Positions 41,871 through 51,029 of a stretch of 64,000 bases of DNA are shown piece after piece (the stretch's first letter is position 1; every line of letters starts with the position of its first letter). Under the pieces are notes generated by a model that worked only from the letters and a program-made list of their open reading frames with translations, was not told the origin of the DNA and did no database searches. A program made the translations under genes and the position numbers. The stretch lies in assembly GCA_902495595.1 (NCBI GenBank), contig CABUXV010000003.1, positions 1 through 64,000 on the forward strand, in the 5' to 3' direction. Source of the stretch: an uncultured Eubacterium sp. GTDB lineage: Bacteria > Bacillota > Clostridia > Peptostreptococcales > Anaerovoracaceae.

Positions 41871-42998
41871 TTAAAGAATCCTTACTCTGATTATTCCGTC
41901 GCCTTTTATGGAATCTGCATCAATGCTGCCTGATGTTTCAGCCAAAGTGTAAGCGTAATCACCTCTTGTCTTATTGATTACATCGCCGTCCACGAGAGCG
42001 GCGACTTTTTCCAAAGCTCCGGCATCAGCCTTGGAAATTACCGATATTCTGGTTCCTTTCTTAGGTCCGAGAGTACAGTTTGGCATATTTACGGAGTTTA
42101 CGATATTGCCGTTTTCCAGATAATCCATGATTTCATTTGCAGCCATAACAGCGCAGTTGTCTTCTGCTTCGGCAGATGACGCTCCAAGATGTGGTGTTGC
42201 AATAACCCCTTCTTTTCCTATAACTGTATCGTTAGGAAAATCTGTAACGTACCTTTTTACTTTGCCGTCAGTCAGCGCTTTGAGCATAGCTTCATCATTA
42301 ACCAGTTTATCTCTGGCGAAGTTGAGGAATACAACGCCGTCTTTCATCTGTTCGATGGCTTTTTCATCTATCATTCCTTTAGTATCATCCATTACAGGAA
42401 CATGAATGGATATGTAATCGCATCTAGGGTATAAATCTTTAAGAGCGTCTACGATTTCAATGGTATTTGAAAGGGAATGGGCAGATTTAACCGAAAGAAA
42501 CGGATCGTAACCTATTACATTCATACCGAGATTTTCGGCAGCATTGGCAACGAGAATACCTATGGCTCCGAGACCTATAACTCCAAGAGTTTTTCCTTGT
42601 ATTTCCGTTCCGGCAAACTGACCTTTTCCTTTTTCGACAGCTTTTCCAACGCCTTCTGTTCCTGCTAATGTGGAAGCCCAGGCAAGACCTGCCGGAATAT
42701 TTCTAGCTGAAAGAAGCATACCTGCAAGACAAAGTTCTTTTACTGCGTTTGCATTTGCTCCAGGAGCATTAAAAACAACGATTCCCTGTTCTGCACATTT
42801 GTCTAAGGGGATGTTGTTTACTCCTGCGCCGGCTCTTCCTACGGCAAGAAGACTTTCAGGCAAATTCATTTCGTGCATGTCGTAACTTCTGAGGATAATT
42901 CCATTTGCTTCCTCTACGTTTTCTGTTACGGTATACTCATCTGTAAGTCGTGCAAGACCTACAGGTGAAATTTTGTTTAGAGTACCAATTTTATACAT
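41871..42998 (-). CDS. serA: D-3-phosphoglycerate dehydrogenase
   Basis: First enzyme of serine synthesis, oxidising 3-phosphoglycerate to phosphohydroxypyruvate with NAD. A 375-residue form with substrate/NAD catalytic domain (NAD loop LGVIGLGAIGILVANAAE, residues about 138-155; catalytic Arg in NFARDKLV, His in TPHLGASS) and a short C-terminal region of about 80 residues containing a truncated ACT-like segment, so serine feedback may differ from long SerA. It is divergent from serC. A GAGAGG site precedes the ATG. Confidence 0.9.
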   Translation of the reverse strand: MYKIGTLNKISPVGLARLTDEYTVTENVEEANGIILRSYDMHEMNLPESLLAVGRAGAGVNNIPLDKCAEQGIVVFNAPGANANAVKELCLAGMLLSARNIPAGLAWASTLAGTEGVGKAVEKGKGQFAGTEIQGKTLGVIGLGAIGILVANAAENLGMNVIGYDPFLSVKSAHSLSNTIEIVDALKDLYPRCDYISIHVPVMDDTKGMIDEKAIEQMKDGVVFLNFARDKLVNDEAMLKALTDGKVKRYVTDFPNDTVIGKEGVIATPHLGASSAEAEDNCAVMAANEIMDYLENGNIVNSVNMPNCTLGPKKGTRISVISKADAGALEKVAALVDGDVINKTRGDYAYTLAETSGSIDADSIKGDGIIRVRIL

Positions 42999-43164
42999 CG
43001 TTTAACCACCTCTCGCAATGTTTTTTATTTATATAGAAAATATTCCATATTAACTAAACGGCAACAAAGTCTGCCATTTAAAAAACAATAATAAAAATCA
43101 ACTTTGTTTTGAAAATAATGTTTTAAAAATTCAAATAAAAAACTTGATTTGTCAATTAGTATAC

Positions 43165-43196
43165 CACTTTACGATAATAAGGTAAAGTGATATAAT
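43165..43196 (+). promoter_or_regulatory. serC promoter with operator-like repeat
   Basis: TTTACG (43168-43173) and TATAAT (43191-43196) have a 17-base spacer. An 8-bp perfect inverted repeat, CACTTTAC (43165-43172) and GTAAAGTG (43182-43189), covers the -35 and spacer, a good position for a repressor. On the other strand TTGACA (43150-43155) could begin a serA promoter. Confidence 0.6.
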
Positions 43197-43271
43197 TGAA
43201 TCTATTATAAAGGTTTTTTGCTTATACTCAAGGTGATTAAATAATATATTTTGAAAGTGGAGGTGACAAAA

Positions 43272-44360
43272 TTGAGTAATAAAAGAGCATATAATTTTTC
43301 GGCAGGTCCATCGATGCTGCCGCTTGAAGTAATTGAAGATGCAGCTGCTGAACTGGCCAACTATAAGGGATGCGGGGAATCCGTAATGGAAATGAGTCAC
43401 AGGTCTGCTGAATTTAAAACTATTTTAAAGGATGCGGAGCAGAACTTAAGAGATATCCTGAACATTCCCGATAATTATAAAGTTATGTTTATACAGGGCG
43501 GAGCTACTTTGCAGTTTGCCATGATTCCTCTCAATCTTTTGAGAAAGTCGGGCAAGGCTGATTACATAGTATCGGGAACATGGGCGAAAAAAGCAGCAAA
43601 GGAAGCCGAAAAATTCGGAGATATAAAGATTGTGGCTTCATCTGAAGAATCCACTTTTTCATATATTCCTAAGGTGAAAAAAGAAGATTTCAGACACGAC
43701 GCTGATTATGTACATATTACATTCAACAATACTATATACGGAACCCATTATCCGTATATTCCTGATACAGGAAATATTCCTCTCGTGGCCGATATGTCTT
43801 CATGTATTCTTTCGGAAGAAATAGATGTAAGTAAATTCGGGCTTATATATGCGGGCGTTCAGAAAAATATCGCTCCTGCAGGCATAGCCATTGCGATTAT
43901 GAGAGAAGATTTGATAGGATTTGCAAAAGATACGGTTCCTACATATCTCGATTACAAGATTCACGCAGATAACGATTCCACTTACAATACACCTAACTGC
44001 TTTGCAATATATGTTGCAGGAGAAGTGTTCAAACATATAAAGAAACTCGGCGGAATAGCTGAAATTCATAAGATAAATGTGGAAAAAGCAGGAAAGCTTT
44101 ACGACTTTATAGACAGCAGCCAGCTTTACACATGCCCTGTTGAAAAAGAAGACAGGTCGCTTATGAACGTTGTTTTCGTAACAGGCGATGCGGAACTGGA
44201 TAAAAAATTTGTTGCAGAGGCAAAAGCTAACAATATGCACAATTTAAACGGCCACAGATCTATAGGCGGCATGCGAGCCAGCATTTATAACGCTATGCCT
44301 GTGGAAGGTGTAGATGCTCTTATTGAATTCATGAAAAAATTCCAGGAGGAAAATAAATAA
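43272..44360 (+). CDS. serC: Phosphoserine aminotransferase
   Basis: PLP enzyme of serine synthesis, converting phosphohydroxypyruvate to phosphoserine with glutamate. The 362-residue protein starts NFSAGPSMLP, has VMEMSHRS, the glycine-rich QGGATLQFAMIPLN, and the PLP lysine in YAGVQKNIAPAG. The start is TTG 43272: GGAGG lies 8 bases upstream, and a TTG seven codons earlier lacks a site and overlaps it. The stop overlaps the apgM ATG by one base. Confidence 0.93.
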   Translation: MSNKRAYNFSAGPSMLPLEVIEDAAAELANYKGCGESVMEMSHRSAEFKTILKDAEQNLRDILNIPDNYKVMFIQGGATLQFAMIPLNLLRKSGKADYIVSGTWAKKAAKEAEKFGDIKIVASSEESTFSYIPKVKKEDFRHDADYVHITFNNTIYGTHYPYIPDTGNIPLVADMSSCILSEEIDVSKFGLIYAGVQKNIAPAGIAIAIMREDLIGFAKDTVPTYLDYKIHADNDSTYNTPNCFAIYVAGEVFKHIKKLGGIAEIHKINVEKAGKLYDFIDSSQLYTCPVEKEDRSLMNVVFVTGDAELDKKFVAEAKANNMHNLNGHRSIGGMRASIYNAMPVEGVDALIEFMKKFQEENK

Positions 44361-45571
44361 TGAAGTATTTAATATTGGTTCCTGACGGTGCGGGTGACGA
44401 AAAAATAGAAGCTCTCGGGGATAAAACTCCTTTAGAGGTTTCCGATATTAAAAATATTGATGAGCTGGCACACAAAGGTCTTGTGGGTATGGTGAAAACC
44501 ATACCGCCCGGAATTGCGCCGGGAAGCGATGCGGCAAACCTTTCCGTAATGGGTTATGACCCGTCTGTTTATCTTACGGGCAGATCGCCTCTTGAAGCGG
44601 CAAGCATCGGAATTGAGATGTCCGATACTGATGTGGCGTTCAGGACTAATATCATTACTCTTTCGGGCGATGGGGATTATGAAGATTTAATAATAACAGA
44701 CCACAGTTCAGGCGATATTACGACAGAAGAAGCTGATGAGCTGATAAAAGCTGTAAACGAAGCTTTTGAAGATGAAAATATTAAATTTTACACAGGCGTA
44801 AGCTACAGACACTGTATGATAGTCCATAACGGTTCTGTTGAATATGAACTGACGCCTCCTCACGATGTGCTTACAAAGAGAGTGGGAGATTATCTGCCAA
44901 AGGGCGAGGGTTCTGAATTCATAACGAATATGATGAAAAAAAGTTATGATATTCTAAAGGACCACCCTGTCAATAAGTCAAGAGAGGCAAGGGGTTTAAA
45001 CCCGGCAAATACTCTCTGGATATGGGGGCAGGGGAAAAAACCAAGTCTCTCATCCTTTTATGATAAATACGGGATAAGAGGAACAGCTATTTCGGCCGTG
45101 GATTTGATAAAGGGAATAGCTATCTGTGCAGGATTGAATTCCGTGGATGTGGAAGGCGCAACAGGTACGCTTCATACTAACTTTGACGGCAAAGCTAAAG
45201 CTGCCATAGATGAATTTAAACGCGGAATGGATTTTGTCTACATGCATCTTGAAGGTCCTGACGAATGTTCCCATCAGGGAGATATGGAAGGAAAGATGGA
45301 ATGTATGAAAAGCATAGACACAAAAGTGCTTAAACCTATTGAGGATTATCTCAGAAGTGCAGGAGATGATTTCAGGATATTAATAGTGCCTGACCACAGG
45401 ACTCCTATTGCGATGAGAACTCATTCGTCAACTCCTGTTCCTTTCGTAATATACGATAGCAGAAAAGAAGAGCCTTACGATGAAGAAAAGTGTTTTTCTG
45501 AGAAATCAGGTGAGAAAGGGATGTATTTTGATAGTGGATTTGAACTTGCAGATTTCTTCTTTGAAAAGTAA
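44360..45571 (+). CDS. apgM: Cofactor-independent phosphoglycerate mutase, ApgM type
   Basis: A 403-residue alkaline-phosphatase-superfamily mutase of the archaeal type, interconverting 3- and 2-phosphoglycerate with Mn2+. Motifs: VPDGAGDE at the start (metal Asp), the phosphoserine site GSDAANLSVMGYDP, HLEGPDECSHQGD and PDHRTP near the C-terminus. In some bacteria members of this family next to threonine genes act as homoserine kinases, and the window has thrC but no thrB. Its place after serC suggests control of 3-phosphoglycerate use. AGGAGG precedes the ATG. Confidence 0.85.
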   Translation: MKYLILVPDGAGDEKIEALGDKTPLEVSDIKNIDELAHKGLVGMVKTIPPGIAPGSDAANLSVMGYDPSVYLTGRSPLEAASIGIEMSDTDVAFRTNIITLSGDGDYEDLIITDHSSGDITTEEADELIKAVNEAFEDENIKFYTGVSYRHCMIVHNGSVEYELTPPHDVLTKRVGDYLPKGEGSEFITNMMKKSYDILKDHPVNKSREARGLNPANTLWIWGQGKKPSLSSFYDKYGIRGTAISAVDLIKGIAICAGLNSVDVEGATGTLHTNFDGKAKAAIDEFKRGMDFVYMHLEGPDECSHQGDMEGKMECMKSIDTKVLKPIEDYLRSAGDDFRILIVPDHRTPIAMRTHSSTPVPFVIYDSRKEEPYDEEKCFSEKSGEKGMYFDSGFELADFFFEK

Positions 45572-46916
45572 AAAAAACAGATTGACAAAAATAATAATAA
45601 TCGCTGTCACAGCGGCACTGCTCCTTGTGGGGACAGTGCCGTCTTTTGCTGCTGAGGCCCAGTCAGCTGATATAGATTACAGCGACGCGCCTGAAGTTGC
45701 AGGAACTTCTGTCATTATGATAGATGGAGGCAGCGGAGATATTTTATACGAGAAAAATTCCAGACAGCCTAGAGATCCTGCCAGTATTACCAAGATACTT
45801 ACGTGTCTTGTCGTTCTTGAAAATATGGAGCTTGATGAAAAGGTTACCGTTAAACATGACCCTATAGATACCGGAGAAAAAATTTCCATAAAAAAGGGCG
45901 AAGTCCTCACGGTTGAACAGCTTCTGTACGCTATGATGCTGCCGTCGGCAAACGACGCTGCTGAAGTATTGGCCATTGCCGCGGGAGGTGACATGGAAAC
46001 TTTCTGCAAAATGATGAATGATAAAGCCAAAGAATGCGGAGCCGAGAAAACCAATTTCACAAATGCAAATGGTCTGAACGTTCCCGGGCAGGAAAAACAC
46101 CGTACTACTGCCTACGATATAGCGATGATTTCAAAAGAGGCAATGAAAAACAAGACCTTTAGAAAACTGGTGTCTTCTGAAAAATATACGATACCGGCAA
46201 CGAACATGTCGGATGAAAGGATATTGCGCAGCACCAATCCGTGCCTTGGACTTTACGAAGGAACGACGGGGATAAAGACAGGGACAACCAGTGTTGCCGG
46301 ATATTGTTTCTGCGGGGCGGCAAAGAAAGACGATACGGAACTTATAGTAGTAAACTTAAATTCCAAAGAAGACCTGAGGTTTTCAGAAACCATAAAGCTG
46401 TGGGATTACGGTTTTTCAAAATACTATACATATAAAGCAGCAGACGGAAAAACGGAAATTGACGATGTAAAGGTTAAGCGGGGAGATCTGAGATCCGTAC
46501 AGGTTGGAGCCTCGGAGGACTTGGATGTTACCTTGAATAAAGGCTATGACAGTAAGAATATTACAACCGGGTATGAGCTGGACAGTAAAGAGTTGAAAGC
46601 TCCTATTAAAAAAGGTACAAAAGTGGGAACTCTGACTGCATATAATGAAAGCAAGGAGGCTGTAGCGTCAGTACCTCTTGTAACTTTGGAACCGGTGGAA
46701 GAGGGAGGCATACTTTCATACATAGGAATAGCAGATGAAGATCGCATTTTATTTGCAGCAGGAGTAGTAATTGCATTTTTGCTTCTTATGATTATAATGA
46801 CATTAAGAAAACGTATGAAGAAAAAGAAATACGTGAGAAGACGAGCGAAACGTCAGAGAAACGTAAGAAGGAGAGAATGGGAGAAGGAAAAGAATCCATT
46901 TAATAACGATTTGTAA
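45534..46916 (+). CDS. D-alanyl-D-alanine carboxypeptidase (DacF-like PBP)
   Basis: Low-molecular-weight penicillin-binding protein trimming the terminal D-Ala of peptidoglycan stem peptides. After a signal peptide ending near SFAAEA come the serine-peptidase motifs SITK (nucleophile Ser about residue 84), SAN and KTGT, a PBP5-like C-terminal domain, then a transmembrane helix and a very basic tail (KKKKYVRRRAKRQ). The start is uncertain: GTG 45534 overlaps apgM by 38 bases; an ATG at 45480 would overlap by 92 and lacks a ribosome site. Probably cotranscribed with serC-apgM. Confidence 0.87.
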   Translation: MDLNLQISSLKSKKNRLTKIIIIAVTAALLLVGTVPSFAAEAQSADIDYSDAPEVAGTSVIMIDGGSGDILYEKNSRQPRDPASITKILTCLVVLENMELDEKVTVKHDPIDTGEKISIKKGEVLTVEQLLYAMMLPSANDAAEVLAIAAGGDMETFCKMMNDKAKECGAEKTNFTNANGLNVPGQEKHRTTAYDIAMISKEAMKNKTFRKLVSSEKYTIPATNMSDERILRSTNPCLGLYEGTTGIKTGTTSVAGYCFCGAAKKDDTELIVVNLNSKEDLRFSETIKLWDYGFSKYYTYKAADGKTEIDDVKVKRGDLRSVQVGASEDLDVTLNKGYDSKNITTGYELDSKELKAPIKKGTKVGTLTAYNESKEAVASVPLVTLEPVEEGGILSYIGIADEDRILFAAGVVIAFLLLMIIMTLRKRMKKKKYVRRRAKRQRNVRRREWEKEKNPFNNDL

Positions 46917-46918
46917 TT

Positions 46919-48787
46919 ATGTTCGATATAAAAGAGAATCTTAAAAATCTGCCGGATTGTCCGGGCGTTTATATGCACAAGGACAAACTGGGAAATATAA
47001 TATATGTAGGCAAAGCGATATCGCTTAAAAACAGGGTTCGCCAGTATTTCCAGTCCACAAGAAACATGCCGCCGAAAGTAAGGAGCATGGTGGGAAATAT
47101 AGCAGAGTTTGAATACATTACTGCGGGAAGTGAAATGGAAGCCCTGATTTTGGAATGTAATCTTATAAAGAAGCACAGACCCAAATACAACATACTTTTA
47201 AGAGATGACAAGACTTATCCCTACATCAAGATTACAAATGAAGATTATCCAAGAGTGATAAAGACCAGGATAATTAAAAAGGACGGCGGCAAGTATTATG
47301 GTCCTTACAGCGATGCAGGGGCTGTGAATAAAATAGTGGACCTGCTTAACAACAGCTTTTCCCTGAAACGATGTTCAGCTGTGGCTTTTCCCAATGGATT
47401 CAGACCATGCCTTAATTATCATATAAACCAGTGCAGAGGTATATGCAGCGGCAGCGTTAATCCGCAGGAGTATATGGAGAGCATAGAAGGAGCCAGAGAA
47501 TTTTTAAACGGAAAGAATTCCATTATAATAAGCAGGCTTAAAGAAAAGATGGAAAGAGCCTCTGAAAGACTGGATTTTGAAGAAGCAGCGCTCTACAGAG
47601 ATTATATAGAGGCTGCGAAAGCGTTGTCTGCAACTCAGAGAGTTGCAATACATCAGAACAAGGATATGGATATAGTTATTCCGGCAAGAGGAAAGGAAGA
47701 GACCCATATAGTGGTATTCTTTGTGCGCGAGGGAAAGCTGATAGGCAGGGAGACCTACGAGATGGAAACTTCACTGGGAGAAGACAGACGGGAACTTGTA
47801 TCGGCTTTTATAAATCAGCACTACAGCCAGCTGCCAAATATACCGAAGGAAATACTTCTGACTCATATGCCTGATGATAAAGAAATCTTGGAAGGATATC
47901 TTTCAGAACTTGCAGGTCATAATGTAAAACTTATAAAACCTCAAAAGGGTGAAAAGAAAGCTCTCGTTGATATGGCGTCAAAAGACGTCATAGAAATGGT
48001 AAAGACTATAGACGAGAGGGCAGAAACGGCAAGGGAAAGAAGAAATGCTTTAGGACGGGAAATCTTTGACATCCTAAAGGAAATGGACGCAGCTTCGGGT
48101 GAATACGATGGCAGGCAGTTCAGAGCCGAAGCCTATGATATATCAAATACCAACGGCGTAGATACAGTAGGCGCCATGGTGGTTTTTAACGGACTTAAAG
48201 CTGATAAAAAAGGATATAGGAAGTTTAAAGTAAGAACCGTACAGGGGCAGGACGATTACGGTTCCATGAAAGAAGTTCTTTCGAGGAGATTCAACAGAGT
48301 TTTTAAAGGAGATGAAGCTTTCGAACTGCTTCCAGATATAATTTTTATGGACGGCGGCAAAGGTCATGTATCAACAGCTCTTGAAGTTATAGATGCCGCA
48401 GGTTTTGATATACCCGTAGTGGGAATGGTTAAGGACGATAAACACCGGACCAGAGCTCTGGTTTACAGGAAAAGAGACAGTCAGGACAAGCCGGAGTACG
48501 AGGAAATATCCCTTAAGGGAAAAACCATGCTGTTTAAATATATAGGCAGAATGCAGGAAGAAGTTCACCGGTTTGCCATAGAATATCACAGAAACTTAAG
48601 AAACAGAAATGCTTCATTGTCAGTTCTTGACGATATACAAGGCATAGGGGCTGTGCGAAAAAAAGCTCTTTTGGAGCATTTTAAGAGCGTTGACAATATA
48701 AAAGCAGCGTCTTTGGAAGAACTGGAAAATGCGCCTAACATGAACGGGAAATCAGCACGCAGCGTATGGAAGTATTTTCATGGATGA
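46919..48787 (+). CDS. uvrC: Excinuclease ABC subunit C
   Basis: Nuclease of nucleotide excision repair that cuts on both sides of a lesion handed over by UvrB. The 622-residue protein has the GIY-YIG domain (GVYMHKDKLGNIIYVGKA, residues about 15-32), a cysteine cluster C-x10-C-x3-C near 165, a UVR helix (ASERLDFEEAALYRDYI), the RNase H-like domain (AYDISNTNG, FMDGGKGHV) and C-terminal helix-hairpin-helix repeats (IQGIGAVRKKALLEHF). It starts 2 bases after the carboxypeptidase stop with only a weak ribosome site. Confidence 0.96.
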   Translation: MFDIKENLKNLPDCPGVYMHKDKLGNIIYVGKAISLKNRVRQYFQSTRNMPPKVRSMVGNIAEFEYITAGSEMEALILECNLIKKHRPKYNILLRDDKTYPYIKITNEDYPRVIKTRIIKKDGGKYYGPYSDAGAVNKIVDLLNNSFSLKRCSAVAFPNGFRPCLNYHINQCRGICSGSVNPQEYMESIEGAREFLNGKNSIIISRLKEKMERASERLDFEEAALYRDYIEAAKALSATQRVAIHQNKDMDIVIPARGKEETHIVVFFVREGKLIGRETYEMETSLGEDRRELVSAFINQHYSQLPNIPKEILLTHMPDDKEILEGYLSELAGHNVKLIKPQKGEKKALVDMASKDVIEMVKTIDERAETARERRNALGREIFDILKEMDAASGEYDGRQFRAEAYDISNTNGVDTVGAMVVFNGLKADKKGYRKFKVRTVQGQDDYGSMKEVLSRRFNRVFKGDEAFELLPDIIFMDGGKGHVSTALEVIDAAGFDIPVVGMVKDDKHRTRALVYRKRDSQDKPEYEEISLKGKTMLFKYIGRMQEEVHRFAIEYHRNLRNRNASLSVLDDIQGIGAVRKKALLEHFKSVDNIKAASLEELENAPNMNGKSARSVWKYFHG

Positions 48788-48801
48788 AGAAGAATAATAT
48801 A

Positions 48802-48830
48802 TTGATAAATGAACATTATAGTGTTATAGT
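48802..48830 (+). promoter_or_regulatory. Putative promoter of DUF1292 gene
   Basis: TTGATA (48802-48807), 17 bases, TATAGT (48825-48830), about 46 bases before the start codon. Confidence 0.55.
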
Positions 48831-48876
48831 AATGCTATATAGTCAATTACTTAAAAATACGGAGGAGTACAATTTA

Positions 48877-49149
48877 ATGGCAGAAAAAAAAGAATTATAC
48901 GGATACGAAGAAGAGGATATTCTGACTCTGGAATTTGATGACGGCAAAGAGGAAGAATGCGGAATTTTAGGCGTATTCGATGCACTTGGCAAGGAGTATA
49001 TAGCACTCAATCCTCTTGGAACAGAAGATGTTTATATCTATGGTTACAAAGAATTTGAAGAAGAATACGAGCTCATAGATATCGAAGATGAAGAGGAATT
49101 CAACAAGGTTGTTGCTGAGTTTGAAAAACTGGCTGTTGAAGAAGCGTAG
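48877..49149 (+). CDS. DUF1292 protein (YrzB-like)
   Basis: A 90-residue, strongly acidic protein of the DUF1292 family, common in Firmicutes and of unknown function. The family core is LEFDDGKEEECGILGVFDALGKEYIAL (read as two strands, residues 17-43, of which GVFDALGKEYIAL is typical) followed by a Glu-rich tail. ATG 48877 is set by GGAGGAG upstream; a longer frame reaching back into uvrC has no such site. It is followed at once by a terminator. Confidence 0.82.
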   Translation: MAEKKELYGYEEEDILTLEFDDGKEEECGILGVFDALGKEYIALNPLGTEDVYIYGYKEFEEEYELIDIEDEEEFNKVVAEFEKLAVEEA

Positions 49150-49170
49150 ATATTTTTAGCATAAGTGTCA

Positions 49171-49201
49171 GGTACAGCTCTAAGGGGCTGTACCGTTTTT
49201 T
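49171..49201 (+). terminator. Terminator after DUF1292 gene
   Basis: A perfect 8-bp stem GGTACAGC / GCTGTACC with an 8-base loop and a following GTTTTTT. Confidence 0.85.
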
Positions 49202-49216
49202 GAGTTGGAGGAAAAA

Positions 49217-50605
49217 ATGAAAAAGTACGATATTATTATCGTCGGCGCAGGGGCAAGCGGAGTATTCATGTCATATGAGCTGACGAAACTCAATGCGGAT
49301 GCCAGAGTATTAATGCTGGATAAAGGAGCTCCCCTTGAAAAGAGACAGTGTCCTATCAAACTTGGAGCAGGAAACTGTCTAAAATGCAGTCCATGTCACA
49401 TTATGAACGGTTACGGCGGAGCAGGGACGTTATCCGATGGAAAATACAATATAACAACCCAGTTCGGAGGAGATTTACATAATTATGTAGGAACTGATAA
49501 AGCACTTTCACTTATGGAATATGTAGATGAAGTTCTTTGCAGTATGGGCGGAGCCGATGCGAAACTGTACTCCACTGCAAGTTCAGAGCTTAAGACTACA
49601 GCGCTGAGAAATGACCTGCATTTGCTCGAGGCAAAAGTAAGGCATTTGGGAACAGACAGGAATGTAAGGATTTTAGGAAAAATATTTGAATACTGTCAGT
49701 CAAAAATTGAATCTGAATTCTACACAACCATAAGAGATGTAAATATAGAGGAAGACGGAAGTTTTACCATATGGACGGATAAGGATGAAACTTACAGCTG
49801 CAAAGATTTGGTGCTGGCCACAGGGCGTTCCGGTTCCAAATGGATATCTGATGTGTGCGATAGATTCGGTATAAAGCAGAAGAAAAACAGAGTTGATATA
49901 GGAGTAAGAGTTGAACTTCCGGCAGAAATATTCAAACATATAACAGATGATGTATATGAAAGCAAAATAGTATACAAAACCGATAAATACAACGATATGG
50001 TGAGAACTTTCTGCATGAATCCATATGGAGAAGTAGTAGCTGAAAATACCAATGGAATAGTTACTGTAAACGGACACAGTTATGCTGACCCGAAGCTCAG
50101 AACGGAAAACACCAATTTTGCACTGCTTGTTTCCAATAAGTTCACGGAACCTTTTAAGGACAGCAACGAATACGGAGAATCCATAGCTAAGCTTTCAAAT
50201 ATGCTTGGAGGCGGTGTTTTGCTCCAGAGATTCGGAGATCTTGTAAAGGGAAGAAGAAGCAGTGAACGTAGGATGGAAAAATGTTTTACGAGACCGACGC
50301 TAAAAGCGACGCCTGGAGATTTGAGTCTTGTTATTCCCAAGAGACAGCTTGACAATATAATAGAAATGATTTATGCGCTTGATAAGATTGCACCGGGAAC
50401 GGCAAATGAAGATACGCTGCTTTACGGTGTTGAAGTTAAATTTTATAATTCAAAGGTTGAAGTAGATGAAAATTTGCAGACCAAAGTAAAAGGGCTGTAT
50501 GCTCTCGGCGATGGTTCGGGAGTTACCCACTCCTTGTCACAGGCATCTGCAAGCGGTGTATACGTAGGAAGAATATTGGCTGAAAAATACGGAAGAAAGG
50601 ACTGA
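49217..50605 (+). CDS. FAD-dependent dehydrogenase (COG2509-like)
   Basis: A 462-residue flavoprotein of the uncharacterised FAD-dependent dehydrogenase group. Residues 5-20 are a Rossmann FAD site (IIIVGAGASGVFMSYEL); a four-cysteine cluster C45, C54, C57, C60 follows (the CLKCSPC part is striking); LVLATGRSGSKW and the C-terminal GLYALGDGSGVTHSLSQASASGV complete the FAD fold. GGAGG lies 5 bases before ATG 49217. It heads a six-gene tandem cluster. Substrate unknown; the cysteines might bind iron-sulphur or act in redox. Confidence 0.82.
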   Translation: MKKYDIIIVGAGASGVFMSYELTKLNADARVLMLDKGAPLEKRQCPIKLGAGNCLKCSPCHIMNGYGGAGTLSDGKYNITTQFGGDLHNYVGTDKALSLMEYVDEVLCSMGGADAKLYSTASSELKTTALRNDLHLLEAKVRHLGTDRNVRILGKIFEYCQSKIESEFYTTIRDVNIEEDGSFTIWTDKDETYSCKDLVLATGRSGSKWISDVCDRFGIKQKKNRVDIGVRVELPAEIFKHITDDVYESKIVYKTDKYNDMVRTFCMNPYGEVVAENTNGIVTVNGHSYADPKLRTENTNFALLVSNKFTEPFKDSNEYGESIAKLSNMLGGGVLLQRFGDLVKGRRSSERRMEKCFTRPTLKATPGDLSLVIPKRQLDNIIEMIYALDKIAPGTANEDTLLYGVEVKFYNSKVEVDENLQTKVKGLYALGDGSGVTHSLSQASASGVYVGRILAEKYGRKD

Positions 50606-50609
50606 TAAT

Positions 50610-51026
50610 ATGTCTGATACAGCAAATAAAGCGTTGGAAAATCATAAAAAAGGATATAATTGTGCACAGGCGGTAGCCTGTGTATTTTGTGACAAACTGA
50701 ACAGAGATGAAAAGGACGTCTTTGAAATGATGGAGGCATTTGGATTCGGTATGGGCACCATGGGCACGTGCGGAGCAGTATCGGCCATGGCAGCAGTAGT
50801 AGGCATGAATGTTTCCGACGGGAATTTACAGATGCCAAAGACTAAAAAAGACTGTTACAAAGACATGAGAATGCTTACGGATAAATTTACCGAGAAGAAC
50901 AAATCGATTGTATGCAGACAGTTAAAAGGCGTTGACAGCGGTGAGGTTCTGAGAAGCTGCGACGGATGTATAAGCGATGCCGTTGAACTCCTTGAGGAAT
51001 ATTTAAATCAAAGCGAGGGGGAATAG
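50610..51026 (+). CDS. C_GCAxxG_C_C family redox protein
   Basis: A 138-residue protein of the C_GCAxxG_C_C family: four spaced conserved cysteines plus a glycine-rich central motif. Here NCAQAV gives the first cysteine (about 18), GTCGAVSAMAAVVG the variant of the GCAxxG motif (about 53), then DCYKDM, IVCRQLKG, and a final CDGC. The family is thought to bind metal or act in redox, often beside oxidoreductases. It sits 4 bases after the FAD gene and 3 before the first AMP-binding ligase, so it is in the same operon. Confidence 0.82.
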   Translation: MSDTANKALENHKKGYNCAQAVACVFCDKLNRDEKDVFEMMEAFGFGMGTMGTCGAVSAMAAVVGMNVSDGNLQMPKTKKDCYKDMRMLTDKFTEKNKSIVCRQLKGVDSGEVLRSCDGCISDAVELLEEYLNQSEGE

Positions 51027-51029
51027 AGT

